The notes beneath the pieces were generated by a model. It saw nothing but the letters and a program-made list of their open reading frames with translations, was not told where the DNA came from and searched no databases. Shown here piece after piece: positions 55,255 through 64,000 of a DNA stretch of 64,000 nt (its first letter is position 1; each line of letters begins with the position of its first letter). The translations under genes and the position numbers were made by a program. Source of the DNA: Litsea cubeba (Eukaryota; Streptophyta; Magnoliopsida; Laurales; Lauraceae). The DNA is taken from the NCBI GenBank assembly GCA_012931725.1, contig CM022946.1, positions 75,922,406-75,986,405 of the forward strand, given 5' to 3'.

Positions 55255-55508
55255 GAGATATCACACAGGATTAGGATATATAATTGTGCGATATCCTACG
55301 TATGTCGGATATCGAATCCTTCGATATCCTAAATTCTTGGGATATCGAACGGTTCGATATCCTACAGACGTAGGTTTTCGCTCATAAAAGGGTATTTTCG
55401 TCTCATTTTTGGCCTTTTTTGTGTACGAACTTCTTTCAGGTAAATTTTAATTTTTCATCTTTAATGGGGTAATTTTAAGGTATAGGGCTGTCTGTACGGT
55501 AATAATCC
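55255..55508. repeat. MULE1 right terminal inverted repeat
   Basis: About 254 bases, ending ACGGTAATAATCC. GATATCC palindromes lie at 55262-55375. It matches the MULE2 left repeat at most positions. Confidence 0.88.
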
Positions 55509-56266
55509 TTATTTTATTCTCTCCTGATCTGATGCTTTACTACACTTTATTTTACATGTAAAATTACCAAATGGGCCTTAGGTTACATCGCATTACCAAA
55601 TGCCTAGCAAGTTGGCTGTCCTCATTCCAAACTGTCAACTATAGGCATGTTCCTTGAAAAATCAATCATCATTAGCAGCGAAAATTGAAAGATATGGTTT
55701 CTCAATCATCAACTTTATAGAATATTTAGGGTGTTCTGCAACTAGTGAAATTATTTAGTTTTGTGGACTTACTCAAAAGCCTGTGTTACTATGGATGCTA
55801 CAGAACCTCCCTTTCCTGAAAGCACTGGTGCTATCCAGATCACTTTAAATCTATATTCTCATAAGGTACCAAACAGATTGAAGTTAACTGCCATATTAAC
55901 TGGCAACATTTTCTACAGGCCACATCAACCTTCCTCGTATATCCTTCGATTGGAATATCAAATAGGCTGATTTTTTTACAAAGGCCATAACAAAATCATG
56001 CCATAAATTTCTCTTGGGAAAATTAATACAATGAACTCCACATAAATTTGTGGGAGCCCAGAAAAGCATTAAAAGGAGAATTGGATAACAATGGACAAGC
56101 AAGAAATGCTAACCAACTATCTTCTTTGCATACTCCTGTGGTGTACTGTAATGTTATTTATCACTAATTTGTTTTCAGTTGTACATAACCTGCTTACCGA
56201 GAAGAAGAGAAAAAAAGGAGAGTTGTACATAACCCCGATAGAAGGGGACCATTCCATATTGGATAC
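55509..56266 (+). other. host DNA with a Copia remnant
   Basis: From about 55880 to 56060 the plus strand retains words like ADFFTKAITKSCHKFLLGK in a shifted frame, the conserved end of Copia RNase H. The rest is AT-rich and featureless. It is the left flank of element G. Confidence 0.4.
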
Positions 56267-57605
56267 TGTAGGTGCAGAAAATAATGACCCACAATAACGG
56301 GGGAGCCTTAGAGGACTTATCTGAGATGATGATGACTGGGAATGACTGGGTACCATCCGAAAGCCTGAAAGAGAAGAGCAAACGATCAAAGGACCCTGGC
56401 CTGGGCGGCGCAAGGCTCTCCGATGCCAAAGTCAGTGAGAGAACTGGAACAATGGAAGGAGAGGAAGAAGAGAGGCAGAGTAACGGCTCTGTGTATGAAA
56501 ATGTGCGTACCTTTGATGGTGGTTTGAGGCTCTATTTATAGAGGCTTGGGTCGTATCCTTGGAGGATATTTTGGTGTGGGTCCCGTGATTCGACTGGGAA
56601 GTCACGATCAGCCCACATTGCAATAAACGCGGTCCAATCCAGCCCACTATGCATTAAATGCACGTCGGATCAGCCCATGTTGCATTTAATGCGCGTCTTG
56701 TTGGGCCAGATCGTGTTGGACGCCTTTGGCGGTAGGGGTTCCATCGGATCTGCCCTCGGGCCTTGCCCTGATGTGGCCTCAGCCGCTGGATGCCGCCCTG
56801 TCAGGGATCTGGCGAAGATTGTGAGCGGCTGGATGTCGCATCTGTCCCACTAGCTCGCGCCCCTATTCCTCCACGTGCCTGATGACGTGGGGGATGAGGG
56901 GCGCAAGTGGAGGTTCTTTCTTGCTTCAGCTTCCGTCCCGGCTCCTTCAGCCGAGGTGGAGCACTCCGCCGAGATGGCACCCGGGGTGGCTCAGCCGAGG
57001 TGGAGCTCTCTGCCGAGATGGCGCCCGGGGTGGCCCAGTTCGGCGCCAGTGGCCCGGAGCTGCTTGACTTCGGCCGGACCCCCTGTCCTCGTAGCCGGGG
57101 TGAGCTTGGTGCCACGTGGATGGCACGCGGATGGCACGTGAGAGTGCTTAGTCTCATCTGATGGCTGTGATTAGCGTAATCCTGTGGTTCTGGAAATCTC
57201 CCCACACAATTGCCCCCTAGTTTTTGACCTCTTAAGCGTCCTAGCCTTTAGTGGTCGAAAGCTAGAAGAATCCGTCTGGGGATGCGGCGATCATTGCCTG
57301 GTGTCGCTTCAACTGTCCTGAAGTAATAAATGCTCTGCCCTGTCTGTCCTGGGAAGCGAGTCGACGGCTACACGCGTCGCCTCTTTGCTGATCGTGCTGT
57401 CTTTTTGATGGAACGGGCGCGGATCGCGAAATCCGTCCTTTCGAATTTCGAAAGCAGCGCGCGCCGAGGGTTTCCTTCCAATAAAAAGGGTCGTCTTCTT
57501 CCCTTCTTGTTTCTGATTTCTTTTCGCCTTCGCCTTCATCTCCGATTTCTGCTCTGCTGCTGAAGATCTTTCTAGCGAGGACGACCATAGGGCGTGTCTG
57601 GATCT
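56267..57605 (-). mobile_element. element G: Tat-like LTR with a short piece of interior
   Basis: Read on the minus strand the LTR runs from TGTGTGGGGAGA (57208) to GCACCTACA (56267), 942 bp, with TATAAATA at 56533-56540 and the shared U5 block at 56383-56427. The interior begins with the polypurine tract AACTAGGGGGCAATT and matches the antisense-gene leader of element F (42480-42909) until about 57605, where it stops. It is a truncated relative of F in inverse orientation. Confidence 0.8.
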
Positions 57606-57877
57606 GTACTCGTGATGGACCGCGCTCCTGCTTGGTTCTACCGAGGTCGGCGGACGTGGGAGTCCGTCGGGTCCGACCCTTTCGTAACCGGGGGGCAGGG
57701 GCGTGCATCAACATTTCTTTTTTTGTGGGTGTGCCAGATTTTCTATTTTTACTTGGAAGTGCAAATGGTGATCCGGAGATCAACCTTCGCAAGTAAAAAG
57801 GAAATCAACTTCTTTCAAGTTTTCCATTGCACATATATTTAAGAAAAGAGACATTTTCTTGATTTGCCGTGAAAGGC

Positions 57878-57984
57878 GATTTTTTGGCATTTATAGCCGA
57901 TTTTTGGCGTTTATAGCCGATTTTTGGCGTTTATAGCCGATTTTTGGCGTTTATAGCCGATTTTGGCGTTTATAGCCGATTTAC
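57878..57984. repeat. 20-bp minisatellite
   Basis: Five copies of GCCGATTTTTGGCGTTTATA in a row, the last with one T fewer. Confidence 0.9.
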
Positions 57985-59149
57985 AATCCTTATCAACAAT
58001 GAAAGACAAGAATTGTGATTTTTGTCTCTTTTAAAAAAATACAAACTACAATGAAAAGCAAGAAAAGGAGGATCTAACTTCTTAGGAGATTGTGGAGGAC
58101 TCGTTTAGATTGACGGTCGCAAGCCATATGTGGGCTTCGCCATCATCCATGCAGATGAGAACAGAGGATGCTATTTGATTCGCTTGGCTTGGCTATAACC
58201 TCGGGTTTTTAGAAGACAAAGACCAAAGGAAGGTCCTATGTCCAATAAAAAACCGAGTAGACGGGCTGAAAAGCCACATCTAAGCCATTGGAGGCAGGAG
58301 GAGAAGGCAAGGACCTTGGGGGGGGTACCCCCCAAGGGACTTTTGTCACCTTGTTGCGGTGGCCGGTGTAGAACTTCCGCAAAGTTTTCTCTCTTTTTCT
58401 TTTCTCTGGATTTCTGACTGCTGTCTGATGTTTGTTGTGTGTTTTTCCGATCTTTTCTGTTGTTTTCTGATGTTTGTTGATGTCCTTTCTTCTTGGAGAG
58501 CCCTCCTATTTATAGGCTTTTAGGTAGCCTTTTAGGTGGGTTTATGGGCCTTTATTGTCATTAAGCCGCATAATGGGAGGAGTTACAAAATTGAATTGTT
58601 TATTTTGTAACTCCTTTTTCTTGGCTTCTGATTGGCCGGAGGAGATTAAGGGCATTTAATCGCCTTTAATCGCCATGATGGGAGGAGTTTCATGGGTTAA
58701 ATGCCATGAATTTCTTGACTTGTAACTCCCGAATGCTTGCTTCTGATTGGGCCGTCCAAAGAAATGGATTAATGACTGTAATAAAGCTAGTCAATTAATC
58801 GCATTAAGTGGTCGCCGAGCAGCTGAAGAGTCGCGGGCCGTGCCACGTCTTTTGGAATTCTTCTGTTGATGATCATCGATGGATCTTCATGTAGATCGAC
58901 ATCAGATGACCATGTAATTTCAGGTGCTTGTTGCCAACAGCGGGTCGGTGCCATCTGTCCTGTCGATTTCTCGATCGGTCGGGTGGAAAGCACACTTTTT
59001 TTTGGTTGACCGGGTGGCGATCAATACTGTCTTCGATACTCTTGATGATTTACCCGTGTTTTGGACGGATGTCAGAGGACTTGGTGTCTCAAAAGCATGA
59101 ATTTTGGAAAGTACCAGAGGCTGAGCTTCTCGAATCGCGAAAAAACGGT

Positions 59150-59250
59150 GAAAACCGGGGTTTCCGGGGCTTTCCCGGCGACCCCGGGGTCCATGGTCGC
59201 CGGCGACCCTGGCCCAGGGTCGCAGGGGTCTGCGACCCTGGGGGGGTTTT
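59150..59250. repeat. GC-rich palindrome cluster
   Basis: GCGACCCTGGCCCAGGGTCGC (59203-59223) is a perfect 21-base palindrome about its centre, preceded by GTCGCCGGCGAC (59196-59207) and followed by GTCTGCGACCCTGGGGGGG. The surroundings are AT-rich. Confidence 0.8.
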
Positions 59251-60194
59251 CCCCCTTTCTGGTGCCGTTTTGCGTCCGTTTTTGCTTTTTTCTGATTCTT
59301 TTTTCTTCTGTACTTTTCTTTGACATTTTGATCATTTATTGGCCTGATTTCTTTGTAGGAAACCTGATGAGAATCCTTGCATTTATTTTGCAAAGTTTCC
59401 AATTTCCTGAGAAAGCCGAAGACTTTGTCGCGCAGAGCTGTCGATTTTCTGTCAAAAGCTGAAACTGGGTCAAACGATGTCGGAATGACCTGAAATTTGG
59501 TGTGAAGCCTCCTGAACAATAAATAAGACCAACCATAGGCTTTTGTTTGAGTTTCGAAGCCGTTTGGGGTCCTATCACCTGCAGACTTGCTTTTTGTCGC
59601 GATGAAGATGTCGCGGTTTGATGTGCGGTCAACCGATGTCCGATCGACTTGAAATTTGACAGGGAACCTATTGGAGTCATTTTAAGATGATCCATAGGTT
59701 CTGTCTTGGAAATCATGGTCCCGGAGAGCTTTACCGCCGAGAGGCTTGATTTGGCTGTCGGAGAAGCGAAGTTAGGCCAAATGATCTTGAAATGGCTTGA
59801 AACTTCTTGTGTACTCCTCTTTTGGCTGTCTGGAAGAATCTTGCAGTTTTTGTTTGATTCTGACAAGATTTTATTTTTGGAAGCAGCATTGCCTATTTAT
59901 GGCAGGTTTGCGACTTCATGTAGCTCTTTGGATCTTGGAAAGGCAAAGTGACATTTTTGGTGTCAACAAATGCCCCCTCGAGGTACAGCGGCGAGTTGCT
60001 TAACTTTTGTAGTCGATGTGCCTCGAAGAGATTTTTTTGAAGGAGAGCCTGTGACTTGACCAAGAGTCTTTGAGCAATCTTTCTTTTTGGTATTTGTAGC
60101 CTTTTGAGCTTCCAGGGGAATTTTATGGTGGTGAAAGGGATCACGTACCATCTCGAGGCAAAGTTTTGAAGATGACATCAGGGATGTGGATTTG

Positions 60195-60425
60195 GGTTTT
60201 GACCTTGTGACCTAACAGGCTATATATGGCAGGTTAGGGGGTCGGGTTTGGTTTTGATCGTGTGACCCAACAAGCTGTATGTGGAATGTTGGGGGATCAA
60301 TTTTGGTTTTGATCTTGTGACCTAACAGGCTGTATGTGGCAAGTTAGGGGATCAGGTTTTGGTTTTTGGTTTTGGTCTTGTGACCTAACAGGCTGTATGT
60401 GGCAAGTTAGGGGACCAGGATTTGG
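60195..60425. repeat. degenerate 54-63-bp tandem repeat
   Basis: Four copies of a unit with TGACCTAACAGGCTGTATGT and GGCAAGTTAGGGGATCAGG, differing by length and substitutions. Confidence 0.75.
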
Positions 60426-60759
60426 TTTGATTTTTGTGGAATGTCAATTTCAAGATTTTGGCTCAATTTGGTATATGAGGCTGGATGGTTTGATTTTTTG
60501 GAAGCTCATGGGGCTTGGAATTTTTTTTTGTATGGTCCAATCAACTCAAAAGAGGCATGGAACCATTTTGTATGCTCTTGGTAAGAGGGATTTCTTTTGA
60601 CTAAAAGCCCAAAAAAAATTTTCTTCTCTCTTTTTTTTTTTTTGTGCCTAGGTGGTCAAACCTGGCTCATATGGGCTAACCCATGGGACCTTAAGCTTTT
60701 GAAATGGCTTAGATCTCATATGGTGTCATTTTTGTAAAGAATATCCAAAATATCTCATT

Positions 60760-61200
60760 TGGATAGAGAATATCTAAGAATATCTTTACTTGGAGAGAAT
60801 CTCTCATGATCCCTTTATTTTGGGATAGAATATCTCAAGATATCTTTCTTTTGGGAAAGAATCCATCATAGATTGATTTTAGGAGAAAATCTCTCAATAT
60901 CCCTTTATTTTGGGATAGGATATCTCAAGATATCTTTCTTTTGGGAAAGAATCCGTCATAGATTGATTTTTGGGAGAAAATCTCTCAAGATCCCTTTATT
61001 TTGGGATAGGATATCTCAAGATATCTTTCTTTTGGGAAAGAATCCGTCATAGATTGATTTTTGGGAGAAAATCTCTCAAGATCCCTTTATTTTGGGATAG
61101 GATATCTCAAGATATCTTTCTTTTGGGAAAGAATCCGTCATAGATTGATTTTAGGAGAAAATCGCTCAAGATATCTTTCTTTTGGGAAAGAATCTTTCTA
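60760..61200. repeat. 91-bp tandem repeat before the promoter
   Basis: Four copies and partial units with TTTATTTTGGGATAGGATAT, CTCAAGATATCTTTCTTTTG and GGGAAAGAATCCGTCATAGA; period about 91 bases (anchors at 60853, 60943, 61034, 61125). It ends about 75 bases upstream of the TATA box. Confidence 0.85.
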
Positions 61201-61276
61201 ATCTCTTTCTTTTGGTAAGGTTACTAATTAGTAACACTTACCTCTTTCTTCTTTCCTTCTTTGGTTTGCTCTCCTC

Positions 61277-61284
61277 TATAAAAG
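61277..61284 (+). promoter_or_regulatory. TATA box of the plant-mobile-domain gene
   Basis: TATAAAAG lies 129 bases upstream of the ATG at 61406, at a suitable distance for a leader of about 100 bases. The 91-bp array is directly upstream. Confidence 0.6.
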
Positions 61285-61405
61285 CAAGGAGAAGGTTGGA
61301 TCTCTTGCTCTTACTACTTTCTTTTGCAATAATCTCAAGAGGGCTTCAAGACCAAGAGCTTTTCTTCTTCAAGATCTTCAAGAGTTTTCTTCTTCTTCTC
61401 CATCA

Positions 61406-61415
61406 ATGGCTTCAA
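61406..61415 (+). pseudogene. plant-mobile-domain gene, first coding exon
   Basis: ATGGCTTCAA followed by the donor GTAAGT. With the next exon it reads MASSGSSRANKGKEP. The join is in phase, which supports this short exon. Confidence 0.5.
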
Positions 61416-61709
61416 GTAAGTTCTTCTTTTTCAAGAAAACTTCATTGTAGGAAAAAAAAAAAAGTTCTTCTCTTTTTTTTTTTTGTTTCTTTCTTTTCTT
61501 CTTTTTTTTTGTTCACGTGTTTGCCTCTTTTTTTTTCACACGTTTTTTTTTTTTTTGCTTTCTTTTCTTTCTTTTTTTTTTTTCATGTTTTTTTTTTTTT
61601 TTTTTTTTTTATTGTGTGGGCCGTACGGACAGATCCGTACGGATCTGGCCGTACGGCCACGTGGCCTGTGGGCCACGGCCTGTGGGCCAGCCCCTAAAAA
61701 TCTTTTCTT

Positions 61710-61745
<36 letters not shown>

Positions 61746-62101
61746 CATCATGATAATGCCTTTTTTTTCGCAAATCTAGATGTTCATGCATGCCTTTAAT
61801 TTGTAAATTAAATTTGTAGCATGATGTGATTGCATACCTGAAAGTGTTTGCAAATTTGGGAACTTGGAGCTCGCAGTGATGTTGAGCCCTTCCTGATTTT
61901 GCGGAGACTTTTAGGTTTCGAAAGTTTGGAGTTTCGGAGCTCGCAGCGATGTTGAGCCCATCTTCAAGCTTTCTATTTCTTTCGGGATAGTTCCTTTTCT
62001 TCGGAATTGCCCCGTCATCATGTCAAAATTTCGCCAGATTTTTTTTTTAGCGAGATTCTGTCATTTTGATGTTTGATCTTTTTCTTTTCCATCCTTTTCA
62101 G
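61416..62101 (+). other. intron with pyrimidine runs and a CCGTACGG palindrome cluster
   Basis: The intron runs from GTAAGT to TTTTCAG. Long T runs (61460-61610 and 61700-61745) flank a GC-rich island at 61613-61696 with GGCCGTACGG, CCGTACGG, GGCCGTACGGCC and two GTGGGCCACGGCCT-like words. Two near copies of a GGAGCTCGCAGTGATGTTGA sentence lie at 61866 and 61937. Confidence 0.6.
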
Positions 62102-63950
62102 GTGGTTCCTCCAGAGCGAACAAGGGTAAAGAGCCTGCTACAAGCGTACCTCGTCGGTCTTCTAGATCCTCTAATCCGGCCGTTCAGCAGGCTTTCGAGA
62201 AGGTCCAGTATGTTGAAAGAAACCTGGAAGAGTGCGACTCCCTCAACAGAGATGAGATGAGGCAGCGACTGATCACTCTCAAGGGAGAGGAATTCTATAA
62301 GATCATGGTAAGTAGTCGTCCATGGGTGATGGAAGATCAGAGCATTTTGCCCAAGCCTACCTTCTTCTTTGGTGATGCAGTCCCTGACGACATTACATAC
62401 CAGAGGAGATCTTTTCAGTTTTCCTTCACAGCAGATGGTGAGAAGAAGACTGTCACTACCCGGTCGATGTTTGATCGCACCGTCTCGATTCTGAGCCTTG
62501 CCCCCACGTGCCCCAAGAGGGAAGATCCTCCAAGCTGGGTGAGAAGGACAAATGTAATCAAGACCGGGGTTTTTGTTGGCGGTTCTCCTGGATATACGGA
62601 GAGGTCGCCTGTTGACATGGACCTGTTGATGCCATCCAGCGGCTACCAGGGCTCTGATTATCCGTCGGTCGATTTGAGACCGGTGGGCCTTGGTATTTTC
62701 AGCGGTGACGGCAGCAATTGGATCAAGCCTTTTCGACTTCGAGGTCGTTTCAATGCTGACTCCGAGTGGAAGTCGTGGATTGATCGTGTCCTGCTGATTG
62801 GTGGCGCCGTTTTGAAGGAAGCCGGGATTTTTGATGCGGTTCGCGCTTTTGGGGAGACCATGATCTTTTCCGACGAGGCCTTCATGGCTATGCTGGAGTC
62901 GTTCCTCCCTCAAACCAATACCTTCGTTGTGACGAATGGTGAGATTGGTTTTTCTTTGAAGGAGCTGAGCGCTATTACCGGATTGCCCATTCTCGGCAAA
63001 ACTCTATGAGGAGTTATGCCGATTGACAGCGTCCTCGAGGGGCAGTCTGAGGAGTTCAGGCTTCTATACTTTCAGCTCGTCGCCTTCTATGATTTTTTGA
63101 AGGAGAAGGGGGGTTCGAAAGTTAGATCCAGCAGTTGGAAGAGTTTTTGCTCTTCATTCCCCAACTTCTTTGATAGTAGGGAGCCTTCTGATAGCATGAC
63201 CCAGGAAGCTGGAGCTCAGGATCCAAGTTCAAAGAAGATCTTGGCCATGCAAGAAGAGTTAAGAGATTTCTGTGCAAGTACAAAACGCCATATGTCCTGA
63301 CATTGCACTGAGGAGAGATCTCGCTGTGTACCTCACTTATTGGCTGGTGAGGCCTATTTTTGCTGGAGGAGATGGAACGCACATCAGGCCGCATTGTATT
63401 TTCCCGGCTTGTCAGATGGCGTTGGAGAGGCAGCTTGCTTTGGTGCCTGCTCTTTACTCCTACCTGTGTACCGAAACTGCAGGCTGCTGCTTTTTCTAGT
63501 TCGGCTTGGGCTTCCCATGAATAGGGTATTTTCAGCCCATATCTTTTATTCGTGGTATGTATACCACTGTCCTGGCTTCCATCGGCTGGGTGTTGCACAG
63601 GATGATGATCCTCTGATGAATCGACTGGCTAAAGGCAAAGCCGTGTCCGAATCACTTTTGTTTGCCCGCATGAGGATCCGACGGTTCAGGGACGTCGAGA
63701 TGGGGCAATCTTCAGTAAGCTTTCTCCGGAGTTGCGGAAGAAGGCTTTTGATTTTGGTGCCTCCCGAGACTCTACCAGGGCGGGGTCGGGAAGGCATTAT
63801 TCCTTGACAAATGCAGATAGAGGAGAGAGTGAGAGTGGCTTTTCCAGCATACGTGTCGGCACGATGGGTGTACCGTAGACATCTTTTCGTCGACATCCAG
63901 CCGTATGTACCCTTCGCTTTGCTTTGCAGCTGGGCTTTTCTCAAGGCGTT
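62102..63950 (+). pseudogene. plant mobile domain (PMD) protein, several breaks
   Basis: From the acceptor at 62101 one frame is open to a TGA at 63007-63009, then continues in the same frame to 63298-63300. Features in order: basic Ser-rich start (RANKGKEPATSVPRRSS), MRQRLITLKGEEFYKIM, DRVLLIGGAVLKEAGIFDAV, FLPQTNTFVVTNGEIGFSLK and LSAITGLPILGK, the core of plant mobile domains. After shifts near 63280 and 63480 the family pattern resumes (TYWLVRPIFAGGDGTHIRPH, then FSAHIFYSWY). PMD proteins are related to transposon-encoded proteins; some host members act in silencing of transposons and rRNA genes. Here the gene is broken. It may be the antisense gene of a Tat-like element whose LTR start lies at 59961. 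Confidence 0.65.
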
Positions 63951-64000
63951 GTTGGAGCGCCTTCAAGCATGGTGAAGCGCTTTGGAGGCTTACAGGACGG

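Larger units (their letters stand above)
47769..55508. mobile_element. MULE1: Mutator-like element, left end truncated, hosting MULE2
   Basis: The right terminal inverted repeat (55255-55508) is complete and starts, read inward, GGATTATTACCGTACAGACA. The left repeat survives only in its inner part (47769-47916). The interior has a transposase-derived gene on the plus strand, a plant transposon-domain gene on the minus strand and a 61-bp tandem repeat. MULE2 (51710-54320) is inserted near the right end. The left border coincides with the cut end of a Copia fragment, so both ends were lost in one rearrangement. Confidence 0.8.
57606..61276. other. repeat-rich noncoding DNA upstream of a plant-mobile-domain gene
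   Basis: No protein gene is supported. Two LTR-like borders are visible: CAACA at 58935 followed by a tRNA-Asp-like site in decayed form (GGTGCCATCTGTCC), and GGTGTCAACA at 59961 followed by ATGCCCCCTCGAGG, the reverse complement of a polypurine tract. They point in opposite directions, so the elements cannot be delimited. Two related paragraphs near 59470-59560 and 59625-59710 are diverged duplicates. Tandem arrays are listed separately. Confidence 0.4.

Noticed and set aside
57705..59961. A single 2.26-kb LTR
   Set aside because: TG and CA ends can be picked, but a primer-site-like sequence at about 58940 lies inside and no second copy or TSD supports it.
61536..61791. Lys-rich and Phe-rich small proteins
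   Set aside because: They are translations of long T runs in an intron.

Overview
The window is nuclear DNA of a flowering plant, most likely a eudicot. It is almost entirely nested transposable elements, and the only recognisable host gene is a broken, retrotransposon-split succinate-semialdehyde dehydrogenase (SSADH/ALDH5F1) relic on the minus strand. Support for a plant comes from plant-type LTR lineages (Tork-like Copia, Tekay-type and other chromoviruses, Tat-like non-autonomous Gypsy), MULE and hAT DNA transposons, short GT-AG introns and plant-specific domains (putative plant transposon protein, plant mobile domain). The species cannot be told from the sequence.

Layout. 1-1009: 3' part of a Tekay-type LTR. 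1010-2018: unassigned noncoding DNA. 2019-6373: 5'-truncated, multiply broken Tork-like Copia with its 3' LTR. 6374-7220: AT-rich host DNA with a broken exon-like reading frame. 7221-10072: solo Tekay-type LTR with target-site duplication (TSD) GCCAG. 10134-14020: complete non-autonomous Tat-like element A, TSD ATCTC. 14021-14516: SSADH 3' exons. 14517-22530: Tat-like element B, with three LTRs and two internal regions between one TSD pair (GGTCC). 22531-22714: another SSADH exon. 22715-28153: intact chromovirus D with a 1448-codon gag-pol, TSD AAAAT. About 28225-43803: element F, a Tat-like element whose only recognised genes run antisense to it. It is split by a complete Tekay chromovirus (29423-40494, minus). 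43804-47768: a foldback MITE, a SINE-like piece, a non-autonomous hAT (TSD TCTTGGAG) and a Copia relic. 47769-55508: left-truncated MULE1, into which its own deletion derivative MULE2 (51710-54320, TSD TTGTTTGAT) has inserted carrying a captured receptor-like kinase exon. 55509-57605: Copia scraps and one LTR of element G, a relative of F. 57606-64000: tandem repeats, a promoter and a broken plant-mobile-domain gene running off the end.

How it fits together. Removing the elements through their TSDs restores a compact SSADH 3' end with introns of about 92 and 71 bp, so A, B and D hit an ordinary small gene. Elements A, B, F and G share a U5 block just downstream of their promoters and a GGGGGC-type polypurine tract, so they are one related group. 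A and B keep only gag-like remnants and 78-80-bp tandem arrays, so they would need proteins supplied by other elements. D is the only element here whose gag-pol reads through without a lesion. MULE1 encodes a transposase-derived protein with the DNA-binding domain and zinc knuckle but no catalytic core.
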